DNA from: G965205725 sp965205725
GTDB taxonomy: Bacteria; Pseudomonadota; Gammaproteobacteria; Pseudomonadales; Halieaceae
DNA length: 64,000 nt
Assembly: GCA_965205725.1 (NCBI GenBank)
Contig: OZ242189.1
Span: 558,001-622,000, forward strand
Direction of reading: 5' to 3'
Shown here: in pieces, positions 7,444-16,157 of the stretch
How the letters are laid out: every line of letters starts with the position of its first letter
How positions within the stretch are numbered: position 1 is the first letter of the stretch
Position numbers and translations under genes: made by a program
Notes under the pieces: generated by a model
The model's input: only the letters and a program-made list of their open reading frames with translations
Told to the model about the DNA's origin: nothing
The model's database searches: none

Positions 7444-9060
7444 CTATCTGGCGGGCGAGCGGTTTAGTGAGTTTGCAGGAGCGCCCGGCGTCACAGGTGC
7501 CTGGGCTTTGGGCCCGGCGGCAATAATGGCGTCGCTGACGGCGAAGTGTTTGATGTTTTCCTGGAATAAAGCGGCCAACTTGCCCGCTTGCTCGTTGTAC
7601 TCGGCTGCCGTACCCCAACCTGAGCGGGGGTCCAGGTAGTGTGCATCTACGCCTTCAAGAGCAACCGGAAAGTCCAGATTCAGTGTGTCCAGGTGCGCCG
7701 TTTCAGCGTTGGTCAGCGTGCCATTTTGGGCTGCGGCGACCACTGCCCGCGTTACCGGAATAGGAAAGCGTGAGCCAGTGCCCCCGGGCGCCCCTGAGCC
7801 GCCGGTCCAGCCGGTATTGATCAGGTAAACCTGGCTGTCAAATTCTTCGATACGTTTCATCAGCAGCTCTGCGTAGTCCCCCGCCGGGCGAGGCATAAAT
7901 GGCGCGCCAAAACAGGTGGAGAAAGTCGGGTTAATACCGGCTTCTGCGCCGACTTCGGTTGAGCCAACTTTCGCGGTGTAGCCGCTTAGAAAGTGAAACG
8001 CGGCGGCTTCTTTTGAGAGTATGGAAATTGGGGGGATGGTGCCGGTGACGTCACAGGTCAGGAATATCACTGTTTTCGGCTCGCCTGCGGCGTTTTCAGG
8101 AACGCGCTTGGCAACATGTTCCAGTGGATAGCAACAGCGACCGTTCTCGGTCAGGCTGGTATCGCAGTAGTCCGCAGTGCGAGTAGCGTCATCGAGTACA
8201 ACATTTTCGATAATTGCGCCAAAGCGAATCGCATCCCAGATGATGGGTTCGTTTTTCTGGCTTAAATCAATGGTTTTGGCGTAGCAACCGCCTTCCACGT
8301 TGAATACGGAGCCTTTGGCCCAGCCGTGTTCATCGTCGCCAATCAGGTAGCGCGCAGGGTCGGCAGAGAGCGTGGTTTTGCCAGTGCCGGAAAGACCAAA
8401 AAACAAGGTGGTATCGCCGTCGTCGCCGACATTGGCGGAACAGTGCATGGGCATCACGTCTTTTTCTGGCAGCAGAAAGTTCTGCACAGAGAACATCGCT
8501 TTTTTCATCTCACCTGCGTAGCGCATGCCGGCCAGCAGAACTTTGCGCTGGGCGAAGTTAAGGATCACCACGCCGTCGGAGTGGGTGCCATCGCGCTGCG
8601 GATCACACACAAAACCTGCCGCGTTAAGAATGGTCCACTCCTCTTTTGTTTTGGGGTTGAATGTGTCTGGACGGATAAACATATTGCGACCAAACAGGCT
8701 CTGCCAGGCGGTTTCCGTCACTACTTTGACGGGCAGGTAGTGCTCGCTGTGTTCACCTACATGCAGGTGGTTTACATAGCGGTCTACTGAAGCGATATGA
8801 GACTCAACCCTGGCCCACAGGGCGTCAAACTTGTCTGCATCGAAAGGGCGGTTGACCGGGCCCCAGTCGATATTCTCCTCGGTGCTTGCTTCACGGACAA
8901 CAAAACGGTCTGCCGGAGAGCGACCCGTGCGCCTGCCGGTAGTCACCAGCAGTGCGCCGGTATCCGAGAGCGTACCCTCGCTGTGGGTGAGTGCCTGTTC
9001 TATCAATTTGGCGGGGCTGAGGTCTGTGTATTCAGTGGTGTTATCGAACTCGACGGTCAT
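7444..9060 (-). CDS. pckA: ATP-dependent phosphoenolpyruvate carboxykinase
   Basis: A 538-residue enzyme, normal for the ATP type. It contains the kinase-1a P-loop GLSGTGKTTLSADP at about residues 222-235, the oxaloacetate-binding RRTGRSPADRF near residue 43, LIGDDEHGW (metal-binding Asp) and the C-terminal adenine-binding NTGWTGGSG. It converts oxaloacetate plus ATP to phosphoenolpyruvate and CO2, the entry to gluconeogenesis needed when growing on fatty acids, alkanes or organic acids. In E. coli pckA follows hslR-hslO; here hslO is absent between hslR and pckA. About 180 bp with no clear gene separates it from hslR. Confidence 0.97.
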   Translation of the reverse strand: MTVEFDNTTEYTDLSPAKLIEQALTHSEGTLSDTGALLVTTGRRTGRSPADRFVVREASTEENIDWGPVNRPFDADKFDALWARVESHIASVDRYVNHLHVGEHSEHYLPVKVVTETAWQSLFGRNMFIRPDTFNPKTKEEWTILNAAGFVCDPQRDGTHSDGVVILNFAQRKVLLAGMRYAGEMKKAMFSVQNFLLPEKDVMPMHCSANVGDDGDTTLFFGLSGTGKTTLSADPARYLIGDDEHGWAKGSVFNVEGGCYAKTIDLSQKNEPIIWDAIRFGAIIENVVLDDATRTADYCDTSLTENGRCCYPLEHVAKRVPENAAGEPKTVIFLTCDVTGTIPPISILSKEAAAFHFLSGYTAKVGSTEVGAEAGINPTFSTCFGAPFMPRPAGDYAELLMKRIEEFDSQVYLINTGWTGGSGAPGGTGSRFPIPVTRAVVAAAQNGTLTNAETAHLDTLNLDFPVALEGVDAHYLDPRSGWGTAAEYNEQAGKLAALFQENIKHFAVSDAIIAAGPKAQAPVTPGAPANSLNRSPAR

Positions 9061-9244
9061 TCGCTATTCCTGATATTGGCTGTTTTCAGGTCTTGCGCAA
9101 AGCGCAATACCCGATCATTTTCGGCGTAATTTGAGGCGCGTCATTATGTCAGAAACCTCTCTGAAAGCGAAGATAAGATAAGAGGGCAAATTAAGGCTAT
9201 AAGCCCTGTTTATGGCCTGGAAGTCCGGGGGCGCTTTCTCGCCA

Positions 9245-9628
9245 TTACTCGTGACCTTCCTTAAAACGGTGAATTTGGCGGCGCTGCTTTTTTGTGGGGC
9301 GGTGTTTCGGTCGATTGAGCATGCCGCCAGCCGCCTTGCGCACGGCGGCGGCACGCTCTCTTGCGGCAATGCTGGATTGGGTTTCCCGGTACAATTTGCT
9401 CGCCTCCGATGCACCGCGTCGCTGGTCTGACAGCGCGACAACTTCTATTTCGCGGGAGTCCCAGCCGTGGCGAACGACCAGGAGGTCGCCGGGGCCTATT
9501 TCTTTGCTGACTTTCACCCTTTGGCCGCCCAACTGGACTTTGCCGCCCTCAATGGACTGTTTGGCGAGGCTGCGGGTTTTGAAGAAACGCGCCGCCCAAA
9601 GCCATTTGTCAATACGCAACTTATCCAT
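9245..9628 (-). CDS. hslR: Heat-shock protein 15 (S4-domain, 50S ribosome rescue)
   Basis: The true start is the ATG at 9628 (MDKLRIDKWLWAARFFKTRS); 127 residues. It carries the N-terminal S4 RNA-binding domain (residues 1-60), with the Hsp15 hallmark DKWLWAARFFKTR, and a basic C-terminal helix. Hsp15 binds 50S subunits carrying a stalled peptidyl-tRNA. A 139-bp inverted-end element is inserted immediately before the start codon, with the TCCAT target duplication including the start triplet. The element's terminal AAAGG, four bases from the ATG, is now the apparent ribosome-binding site. Before insertion the yrfG stop and this start were 3 bases apart. Confidence 0.95.
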   Translation of the reverse strand: MDKLRIDKWLWAARFFKTRSLAKQSIEGGKVQLGGQRVKVSKEIGPGDLLVVRHGWDSREIEVVALSDQRRGASEASKLYRETQSSIAARERAAAVRKAAGGMLNRPKHRPTKKQRRQIHRFKEGHE

Positions 9629-9767
9629 GAGACCTTTGCACGAAAGCCATTTCACCTGCATGCTGCGTTAAAATCGTACTCAATCGGTCATTTATAAGCA
9701 TAAACTCCCTCATTCCGTGCGTTTTTGCCTTGCCTGAAAGTGAAATCATCTTCCGTGCAAAGGTCTC
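9629..9767. mobile_element. MITE-like element, copy 1 (139 bp) between yrfG and hslR
   Basis: The left end GAGACCTTTGCACG and right end CGTGCAAAGGTCTC are inverted, with imperfect inverted similarity over about 25 bp. A 5-bp duplication TCCAT flanks it (9624-9628 and 9768-9772). There is no transposase. It is the short form, lacking a segment of about 22 bp present in copies 3-5. Confidence 0.9.
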
Positions 9768-9775
9768 TCCATGGT

Positions 9776-10441
9776 TTACAGCGTGTTTCTGCCCGGCATG
9801 ATTTCATCGAAATGGTGGATGCCTGGAAATTGTGTGTCGAGTCGCTCTGGTAATTTGCTGTCTGGTTGCAGCAAAGTTACCAGGTGCTGTATGCCGTACT
9901 GCTGTGCAGATTGCAGGACGGGCTCTGTGTCATCAATCAGCAGGGTGGATTGGGTGTTAAAGGGATGACGGGTATGCAGTGCTCGCCAAAAACCTGCGTC
10001 TTCTTTGGGCAGGTGCAAGTCGTGTGACACCACCAGGGCGTCAAACCATTTTCCCAGACCGGTGCAGGCCAGTTTGATGTCCAGGGTTTTCTGGTGCGCG
10101 TTGGTGACCAGTATCAATTCCTTTTTGTGCTCGCGCAGACCCAGTAGAAATTCATCGACATGAGGGCGCACTGAGATCATGTGTTTTATCTCGTGCTTCA
10201 GGCTGGGGATATCCAGGTCGAGTTGCTCTGACCAATAGTCGATAGAGTACCAGTCAAGAGTGCCGCGGTTGGCTGCAAGCATGGGCACTAGCTGCGCGCG
10301 CGCCTGCGCCTTGTTACCGCCGTGGATTTCGGCGTATCGTTTGGGCAGATGCTGGCTCCAGAAATAATTGTCGAAATGTAAATCCAGCAGGGTGCCGTCC
10401 ATATCCAGCAACACAGTATCAATGGTTTCCCAGTCAACCAT
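9776..10441 (-). CDS. yrfG: HAD-family GMP/IMP nucleotidase
   Basis: A 221-residue haloacid-dehalogenase hydrolase: motif I DMDGTLLDL with two Asp (about residues 13-21), motif II LVTNAH, motif III Lys in LPKEDAGFW and motif IV LLIDDTEPV. Together with its position upstream of hslR, as in other gammaproteobacteria, this identifies YrfG, which dephosphorylates purine 5'-nucleotides. Its TAA lies 3 bp from the hslR start once the inserted element is removed. It diverges from cysQ. Confidence 0.92.
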   Translation of the reverse strand: MVDWETIDTVLLDMDGTLLDLHFDNYFWSQHLPKRYAEIHGGNKAQARAQLVPMLAANRGTLDWYSIDYWSEQLDLDIPSLKHEIKHMISVRPHVDEFLLGLREHKKELILVTNAHQKTLDIKLACTGLGKWFDALVVSHDLHLPKEDAGFWRALHTRHPFNTQSTLLIDDTEPVLQSAQQYGIQHLVTLLQPDSKLPERLDTQFPGIHHFDEIMPGRNTL

Positions 10442-10491
10442 GGGGGCACGCGCCTTGAAACAGGGGTGCTATAGTATGCGGGTTTTCCTCT

Positions 10492-11334
10492 GTGCCGAGT
10501 AGTCCCTTGCCTTTTAATCGTGAATTTTCTGCCTATATACAACCTTTACAGGCGTTGTGCGAAGAGGCGGGTGCGGCAATCGTTGACCATTATCACTCAG
10601 ACCATACTGCCACCCATGAGTCCAAACCAGATGATTCACCACTGACCCAGGCTGACATTGCATCCCACAACATACTCAATGTTGGTCTGGCCCGGTTTGG
10701 CGTGCCGGTCTTGTCTGAGGAGTCAGACGTGTCTCATGTGATTGAGCGGCGCAACTGGTCCCGGTTCTGGATGGTTGACCCCCTGGATGGCACCAGGGAA
10801 TTTCTTGAGCGTACCGGCGAGTTCACCATCAATATCGCGTTGATAGAGCGGCATCAAGCGGTGCTGGGGCTACTTTATATTCCGCTTGAGGAAAAAATGT
10901 ACATGGGTGTGCCGGGGCAGGGGGCTTTTGTCTGTCAGCAGGGTTGCTGGAGGCAAATTCACTGCCGGGCGGCTCACGCGCAATCTGCCGTTGTGCTTAC
11001 CAGTCGGCGACACCGGGGTAAACCGTTGGATCAGTTTATTGCCGGCCTGGAAACAGAGGGTTTAGTGGTGGCTCGCCACTCTGTCGGCAGCGCCCTGAAG
11101 TTTACTCAATTGGCCGAGGGCAAAGCCGATTACTACCCGCGATTTTCTCCCTGCTCCGAATGGGATACTGCCGCCGGGCAGGCTCTGGTTGAAGCTGCGG
11201 GAGGCAAGGTATTGAACCTTGCCGGTGAGCCCTTGAGCTATAACCGCCGAGACACTTTGCTGAATCCGCACTTTGTGGCATCGGGTCGGGCTGGCGTTGA
11301 CCCGACCTGCCCGGCGTTAGCAGCGCAGCCCTGA
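10492..11334 (+). CDS. cysQ: 3'(2'),5'-bisphosphate nucleotidase CysQ
   Basis: A 280-residue member of the inositol-monophosphatase superfamily. It has the metal site VDPLDGTREFL (Asp-Pro-x-Asp-Gly-Thr), an upstream Glu-Glu in LSEESD and the C-terminal EWDTAAGQAL. Length and the DGTREF variant fit CysQ, which hydrolyses 3'-phosphoadenosine 5'-phosphate from sulfate assimilation. The start is a GTG at 10492 in the longest reading; no strong Shine-Dalgarno is seen. It is divergent from yrfG by 50 bp and convergent with the CNNM gene. Confidence 0.93.
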   Translation: MPSSPLPFNREFSAYIQPLQALCEEAGAAIVDHYHSDHTATHESKPDDSPLTQADIASHNILNVGLARFGVPVLSEESDVSHVIERRNWSRFWMVDPLDGTREFLERTGEFTINIALIERHQAVLGLLYIPLEEKMYMGVPGQGAFVCQQGCWRQIHCRAAHAQSAVVLTSRRHRGKPLDQFIAGLETEGLVVARHSVGSALKFTQLAEGKADYYPRFSPCSEWDTAAGQALVEAAGGKVLNLAGEPLSYNRRDTLLNPHFVASGRAGVDPTCPALAAQP

Positions 11335-11362
11335 GCGCGACAGACTCCTGGCCCGATGGATA

Positions 11363-12643
11363 CTACCCTCGCTGCTGCGAGTGCTTCGGTGCGTTGGCAT
11401 GAGCACGCACGGCTTGAATCATGTTGCCCTTTAGTTCCAGGATTTCCAGGTGGTAGGGGCCAAGCCTGAGGCAGGCGTTGCCATCGGGAAATCCTTCCAG
11501 GTGTTCCAGCATTAATCCATTGAGGGTCTTGGGACCTGTGTCGGGGAGTTCCCAGTGCAGAGATTTGTTGATGTCTCGAACAGTGGCGGTGCCGTCAATA
11601 ACAAATGAACCATCGACTTGTGCGTAAATATCTTCGATGGTCTCTGCCAGGTTTGAGGTAAATTCGCCGACAATTTCTTCGAGTATATCTTCCAGCGCGA
11701 CCAGGCCCATCACGTCGCCGTATTCATCGACAACAACGGCCAGACGGTTTTTGTTGTTCTGAAAATTGAGCAGTTGGGTATTGAGTGAGGTGCCCTCAGG
11801 AATAAAGCAGGGCTCTTCAACCTGCGCCTTCATGCCTTCGCGGTCAAAGCCGTCTGCGGTAATAAACCGACTGGCACTGCGCGTATGCAGGATACCGGAA
11901 ATGTTATTGACATCTTTATCGTACACAGGCAAACGGGTGTATTCAGCCGCTTGTATTTTTCTTAAAATGGCGGCGTCTGACTCGCCGAGGTCTATGCCGT
12001 AAACCTCATTTCTTGGAATCATAATGTGGTCTACCGTAACCCGCTCAAGCTCAAGAATGTTTAACAGCATGCCCTGGTGACTTTGCGGTATCAGGTGGCC
12101 CGCATCGGTTACCAGAGTGCGTAGTTCATCGCTGGTGATTGCAAGTTCAGGGTGCTTTTTCGGGTTGACGCCAAATAACTTGAGTAAGCCATTGGTGATG
12201 CCACTGACCATCCACACAACCGGATACAGGATTTTCAGCAGCGGCGAGAGAATGGCGCTGGCGGGAAACGCGATTTTTTCTGGGTGCAGTGAGGCAATGG
12301 TCTTGGGGGTGATTTCAGCGAAAATCAGGATCACCAGGGTTAAAAGCAGGGTGGCAACTGCTATGCCTGCGTCGCCCCAAAGGCGAATAGCGATAACAGT
12401 GGCGATGGCGGAAGCCAGAATATTAACCAGGTTATTGCCAATAAGAATCAGACCGATCAGGCGGTCGGGTCTATCCAGCAATTGACTGGCGCGCACAGCT
12501 CCCTTGTGACCATCTTTCCTGAGGTGTTTAAGGCGGTAGCGGTTGAGAGACATCATTCCGGTTTCGGAGCTTGCAAAGAAACCGGACAAGAGAATGAGTG
12601 CTGCCAGAATGGAAAAGAGAAGACCCAGCGGTGCTTCGTTCAA
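11363..12643 (-). CDS. CNNM/CorB-type transporter with CBS domains (YfjD)
   Basis: A 426-residue protein: an N-terminal DUF21/CNNM membrane domain with four hydrophobic segments (including GFFASSETGMMSLNRYRLKHL, cited in part as SSETGMMSLNRYRLKHL), then two CBS domains around residues 200-330 (RNEVYGIDL and VVDEYGDVMGLVALEDILEE), then a C-terminal CorC_HlyC domain. The family is linked to magnesium/cobalt export or resistance. Its placement next to ypjD and ffh matches the E. coli yfjD-ypjD-ffh order. A GGAGTCTG motif lies 15 bp past its stop. Confidence 0.93.
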   Translation of the reverse strand: MNEAPLGLLFSILAALILLSGFFASSETGMMSLNRYRLKHLRKDGHKGAVRASQLLDRPDRLIGLILIGNNLVNILASAIATVIAIRLWGDAGIAVATLLLTLVILIFAEITPKTIASLHPEKIAFPASAILSPLLKILYPVVWMVSGITNGLLKLFGVNPKKHPELAITSDELRTLVTDAGHLIPQSHQGMLLNILELERVTVDHIMIPRNEVYGIDLGESDAAILRKIQAAEYTRLPVYDKDVNNISGILHTRSASRFITADGFDREGMKAQVEEPCFIPEGTSLNTQLLNFQNNKNRLAVVVDEYGDVMGLVALEDILEEIVGEFTSNLAETIEDIYAQVDGSFVIDGTATVRDINKSLHWELPDTGPKTLNGLMLEHLEGFPDGNACLRLGPYHLEILELKGNMIQAVRAHANAPKHSQQRG

Positions 12644-12725
12644 GTAGGGGAAACCCTGCGCATATTTTGAGGCCTAATCTTGCAGAAAAAGCGAGTGGCT
12701 CGCAAGCACTGGTGCGCGCCCTGAT

Positions 12726-13523
12726 TCACGCTTTTTGGAGGATAACTTCGAGTACCAGTTTGCTGCCAAAATAGCCGAGCATGAGAACCGCGAAGCCTGT
12801 CAGAGTAAATTTTACCGCAGTTTGGGCGCGCCAACCGAGAGAGTGGTGGCCCCACAGTAAAGTGGCAAACAAAACCCAGGCCAGCAGTGTTAAAACGGTT
12901 TTGTGGACGAGATGCTGAGCGAACATGTCGTCGAGAAACACCATGCCACTGGCTATGGATAGCGACAGCAGAACCAGGCCAATCCATAGAAGCTCAAACA
13001 ACATCGTCTCCATAAGCTGAAGTGGCGGCAGTGCGCGTACAAAACCGCTGGCGTGGTGATTGTGCAACTGGTAGTCCTGTGCGGCTACCAGGGCTGCCTG
13101 ACCAGTGGCCAGGGTCAGCACGGCATAGGCCATAACCGAGCTGCTAATGTGCAAAATCATGCCCCCTGAAATATCACCAAAGGGACTGATATTGCCAGGT
13201 GCCAGCGCGGAAATAATCACCGCGATGGCAGACAGCGGGAAGAGTTCCAGGAGTAAATTCTCCAGAGGGCGCCGTAACAGGCTCAGTAAAAAGGCCACAT
13301 TGACAACCCAAAAGATAAGCGAAGATACCTTGAAGAAACCGAGGTTAATGCCCTCAGGTGACTGCAAGGCTGCCCAGGCCGCATAGCCGTGCAACACAAT
13401 TGCGAGTAGCGCGAGTGTCCCGAGTAACGGTCGGTTAAAGGCTTGATTAATCCGCAGTTCACGCACTCGCAACCCCGTGATAAGCAGGTAGATTAAGGCG
13501 GCGGTGACACTGGCAGTGAGCAT
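12726..13523 (-). CDS. Cytochrome c assembly-type membrane protein YpjD
   Basis: Start at 13523 (MLTASVTAALIYLL) rather than the longer frame to 13580. The 265-residue protein has about eight transmembrane helices and the CcsA/CcmC-like core, GGMILHISSSVMAYAVLTLA followed by the C-terminal HKTVLTLLAWVLFATLLWG, with conserved His residues. The family resembles haem-handling subunits, but YpjD itself has no settled function. It lies between the CNNM gene and the divergent ffh, as in E. coli. Confidence 0.88.
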   Translation of the reverse strand: MLTASVTAALIYLLITGLRVRELRINQAFNRPLLGTLALLAIVLHGYAAWAALQSPEGINLGFFKVSSLIFWVVNVAFLLSLLRRPLENLLLELFPLSAIAVIISALAPGNISPFGDISGGMILHISSSVMAYAVLTLATGQAALVAAQDYQLHNHHASGFVRALPPLQLMETMLFELLWIGLVLLSLSIASGMVFLDDMFAQHLVHKTVLTLLAWVLFATLLWGHHSLGWRAQTAVKFTLTGFAVLMLGYFGSKLVLEVILQKA

Positions 13524-13525
13524 GG

Positions 13526-13554
13526 TTGGGGATGCTACCCTGGTAACGTATACT
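13526..13554 (+). promoter_or_regulatory. Probable ffh promoter
   Basis: TTGGGG (13526) and TATACT (13549) are spaced by 17 bp, 71 bp before the ffh ATG, in the short divergent region with ypjD. The -10 matches five of six consensus bases; the -35 is weak. Confidence 0.45.
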
Positions 13555-13624
13555 GGGCACCTTTGTACCGATTTACCCACCCATAAGCAATAGAAAGTAG
13601 CAGCAATAGCAGCGAGATTTACCG

Positions 13625-15010
13625 ATGTTTGAGAACCTGAGTGACCGCCTTTCCCAGAGTCTTGGCAGTATTACTGGCAAGGCCAGGCTAACCGAGGACA
13701 ATATTCAGGAAACCCTGCGCACAGTGCGCATGGCACTGTTAGAGGCGGATGTTGCGCTGCCGGTGGTGAAAGATTTCGTCGCGGCTGTTAAGCAGCGTGC
13801 CCTCGGTCAGGAAGTTGCGAAAAGCCTGAGCCCCGGTCAGGTATTCGTAAAAATTGTTCAGGCTGAGCTTGAAGCCATGATGGGCGCTACTAACGCAGCG
13901 CTGAACCTGAGCACCCAGCCGCCAGCGGTGGTACTGATGGCAGGTTTGCAGGGGGCGGGCAAAACCACCTCGGTGGCAAAATTAGCGCGAATGCTGATCG
14001 AGCGGGAAAAGAAGAAGGTCATGGTTGTCAGCGCCGATGTCTATCGGCCTGCTGCGATCAAACAACTGGAAATCCTGGCAGAAGAAGTTGGGGCGATATT
14101 CTTTCCCGGCGAGGACACTCAAAAGCCGGTTGATATCGTGAATGGCGCTGTCGCCGATGCAAAAATCAGGTTCTGTGACGTGTTGTTGGTGGATACGGCG
14201 GGTCGTCTTGCTATCGACGAGCCGATGATGACGGAGCTCAGTGAGCTTCACGCCGCAGTAAAACCTGTTGAAACGCTGTTTGTAGTCGATGCCATGACGG
14301 GTCAGGATGCCGCCAATACAGCGAAGCTGTTCAATGAGGCGCTACCGCTGACCGGTGTGATATTAACCAAGGTCGATGCGGATACCCGCGGTGGTGCCGC
14401 ACTGTCGGTAGGCGCGATCACCGGTAAGCCCATCAAATTCCTCGGCGTTGGTGAAAAAACGGCGGCTCTTGACCCGTTTCACCCGGACCGGCTTGCTGCG
14501 CGGATTTTGGGAATGGGTGACGTGCTTTCTCTTATTGAGGAGGCCGAGCAAAAGATTGATAAAAAGAAAGCAGAGCGGCTGGCGCGCAAGGTCAAGCGAG
14601 GCCAGCGCTTTGATCTCGAAGATTTCCGCGAGCAGTTACAGCAAATTACCAGCATGGGCGGTGTTGCAGGCCTGCTGGACAAGTTGCCGGGTATGGGAAA
14701 TATGACCCAGGCGGCGCAGGGACAAATGGATGCCAGGCAGTTTGCCCGCATGGAGGCTATGATTAATTCCATGACACTGGCAGAGCGTCGCAAGCCTGAA
14801 ATTATTCAGGGTTCACGCAAGCGCCGCATCACTCGGGGTTCTGGTACCCAGATACAGGACCTCAACCGCCTGCTGAAACAGCACAAGCAGATGCAGAAGA
14901 TGATGAAGAAGATGAAGGGCGGTGGTATGGAGAAAACGATGCGCGGCCTCGGTGGGATGCAGGGAGGCCCTGGCAGCGGGATGCCGCCGGGTATGCCACC
15001 CTTTAGATAG
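13625..15010 (+). CDS. ffh: Signal recognition particle GTPase Ffh
   Basis: A 461-residue protein with all SRP54 parts: an N-terminal helical domain, a G domain with LQGAGKTTSVAKL (about residues 108-120), DTAGRL and the TKVDADTRGG specificity region, and a Met-rich M domain (GKLP-like LDKLPGMGNMTQAA, KQMQKMMKKMKGG) ending in a Gly/Met/Pro-rich tail. It binds 4.5S RNA and signal sequences and delivers membrane proteins to FtsY. It is followed by the rpsP operon after a 317-bp gap filled largely by tandem repeats. Confidence 0.98.
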   Translation: MFENLSDRLSQSLGSITGKARLTEDNIQETLRTVRMALLEADVALPVVKDFVAAVKQRALGQEVAKSLSPGQVFVKIVQAELEAMMGATNAALNLSTQPPAVVLMAGLQGAGKTTSVAKLARMLIEREKKKVMVVSADVYRPAAIKQLEILAEEVGAIFFPGEDTQKPVDIVNGAVADAKIRFCDVLLVDTAGRLAIDEPMMTELSELHAAVKPVETLFVVDAMTGQDAANTAKLFNEALPLTGVILTKVDADTRGGAALSVGAITGKPIKFLGVGEKTAALDPFHPDRLAARILGMGDVLSLIEEAEQKIDKKKAERLARKVKRGQRFDLEDFREQLQQITSMGGVAGLLDKLPGMGNMTQAAQGQMDARQFARMEAMINSMTLAERRKPEIIQGSRKRRITRGSGTQIQDLNRLLKQHKQMQKMMKKMKGGGMEKTMRGLGGMQGGPGSGMPPGMPPFR

Positions 15011-15066
15011 CCCGCCGAATGAGCGGCTAAGGCCCCGAATGTATTAGAGATTTTGTCTTTGTGGGC

Positions 15067-15095
15067 TTTAAAATCCCCGTCGATTAACGTAGAAT
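15067..15095 (+). promoter_or_regulatory. Candidate rpsP operon promoter
   Basis: TTTAAA (15067) and TAGAAT (15090) with 17-bp spacing lie just before the tandem hairpin array. If used, the array would be part of the rpsP leader RNA. This is consensus matching only. Confidence 0.3.
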
Positions 15096-15103
15096 ACGCG
15101 CCT

Positions 15104-15266
15104 TTTTCGGCCCCTGGTCGAAGTTTGGCTATGTATATTCGGCTCATGGTCGGGGGTATATTCGGCCCTTGGTCGGGGTTTGGCTATGTTTTTAGGCCCC
15201 TGGTCGGGGTTTGGTTTTTCGGCCCCTGGTCGGGGCTTGGTTTTTCGGCCCCTGATCGGGGCTTTA
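15104..15266 (+). repeat. Six tandem palindromic units in the ffh-rpsP gap
   Basis: Six units of 23-33 bp, starting near 15104, 15137, 15160, 15191, 15217 and 15243. Their core is TTCGGCCCCTGGTCGGGG followed by a T-rich spacer. The CCCCTGRTCGGGG core can form a small hairpin in each of the last four units, several followed by TTTGGTTTTT, so they look like serial weak terminators. The rest of the gap has no gene. Confidence 0.85.
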
Positions 15267-15327
15267 GCTGCGCACAAGCTGGCGAGTTCGCGGCATATGT
15301 CATTATTTTTAGGGGTACTTTAAGACA

Positions 15328-15579
15328 ATGGTAACAATTCGTTTGGCTCGTTCCGGCGCTAAAAAGCGCCCATTCTACCACCTGACAGTGGCAGATAGCC
15401 GTACCTCGCGCGATGGTCGTTTTATTGAGCGTGTTGGTTTTTTCAATCCTATTGCCTGCGGTCAGGAAGAGCGGTTGCGTGTAGACAACGAGCGCATTGA
15501 TTACTGGGTGTCAAAAGGCGCTCAGGTTTCCGAGCGTGTCGCCAGGCTGGTAAAAGAAGCCAGCGTTGCGGCTGCCTGA
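15328..15579 (+). CDS. rpsP: 30S ribosomal protein S16
   Basis: 83 residues with the S16 signature MVTIRLARSGAKKRPFYHL and IERVGFFNP. A basic 30S protein needed for assembly of the 5' domain of 16S rRNA. First gene of the rpsP-rimM-trmD-rplS operon; 34 bp separate it from rimM. An upstream AGGGG-type site (AGGGGTACTTTAAGACA, then ATG) is rather distant, and the preceding hairpin array may affect expression. Confidence 0.98.
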   Translation: MVTIRLARSGAKKRPFYHLTVADSRTSRDGRFIERVGFFNPIACGQEERLRVDNERIDYWVSKGAQVSERVARLVKEASVAAA

Positions 15580-15613
15580 GTATTGTTTAATACGGTCTGG
15601 CTGAGCCTGCGGT

Positions 15614-16141
15614 ATGAGTGACGCCACTTCCGGGCTGCTTGTCATTGGTCGTATTGGCGGTTCTTATGGCATCAAAGGTTGGGTCAAAATTCATTCTTAT
15701 ACTGAGCCCAGGGAAAATCTGCTCAGTTATAGCCATTGCCAGTTTAATGACCGGGGTGTCTGGCAGACCCTACAGATTGAAGAGGGCAGGCAACATGGCA
15801 AAGGGCTGGTGGCCCGTTTGCACAGTGTTGATGACCGCAATGCCGCAGCAGCGCTGAAGGGTTGCGAAATAGCAGTACCGGCTGTTGCATTGCCGGGGCT
15901 ACAGAACGATGAGTTTTACTGGCATCAACTGGAAGGTTTGCATGTCAGGTACGGTGGGGAGCTGTTAGGTCGGGTCGATCATTTGCTTGAGACAGGCTCA
16001 AACGATGTTCTGGTCGTCAAGCCCTGCGAGGGCAGCCGCGATAATCGCGAGCGTTTAATCCCCTGGATAATGGGGCAGGTGGTCACCCTGGTTAACCTGG
16101 CAGAAGCTGACATAGAGGTTGATTGGGACCCGGAGTTTTAA
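15614..16141 (+). CDS. rimM: 16S rRNA processing/ribosome maturation factor RimM
   Basis: 175 residues. The N-terminal RimM barrel begins LVIGRIGGSYGIKGWVKIHS, the family hallmark, and the C-terminal PRC-barrel contains FYWHQLEGLHV, LLETGSNDVLVV and the closing LIPWIMGQVV and DWDPEF. It binds S19 and helps mature the 30S head. It lies between rpsP and trmD in the standard order, with 16 bp to the trmD start. Confidence 0.97.
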   Translation: MSDATSGLLVIGRIGGSYGIKGWVKIHSYTEPRENLLSYSHCQFNDRGVWQTLQIEEGRQHGKGLVARLHSVDDRNAAAALKGCEIAVPAVALPGLQNDEFYWHQLEGLHVRYGGELLGRVDHLLETGSNDVLVVKPCEGSRDNRERLIPWIMGQVVTLVNLAEADIEVDWDPEF

Positions 16142-16157
16142 CGGTGAGATACGCGCT

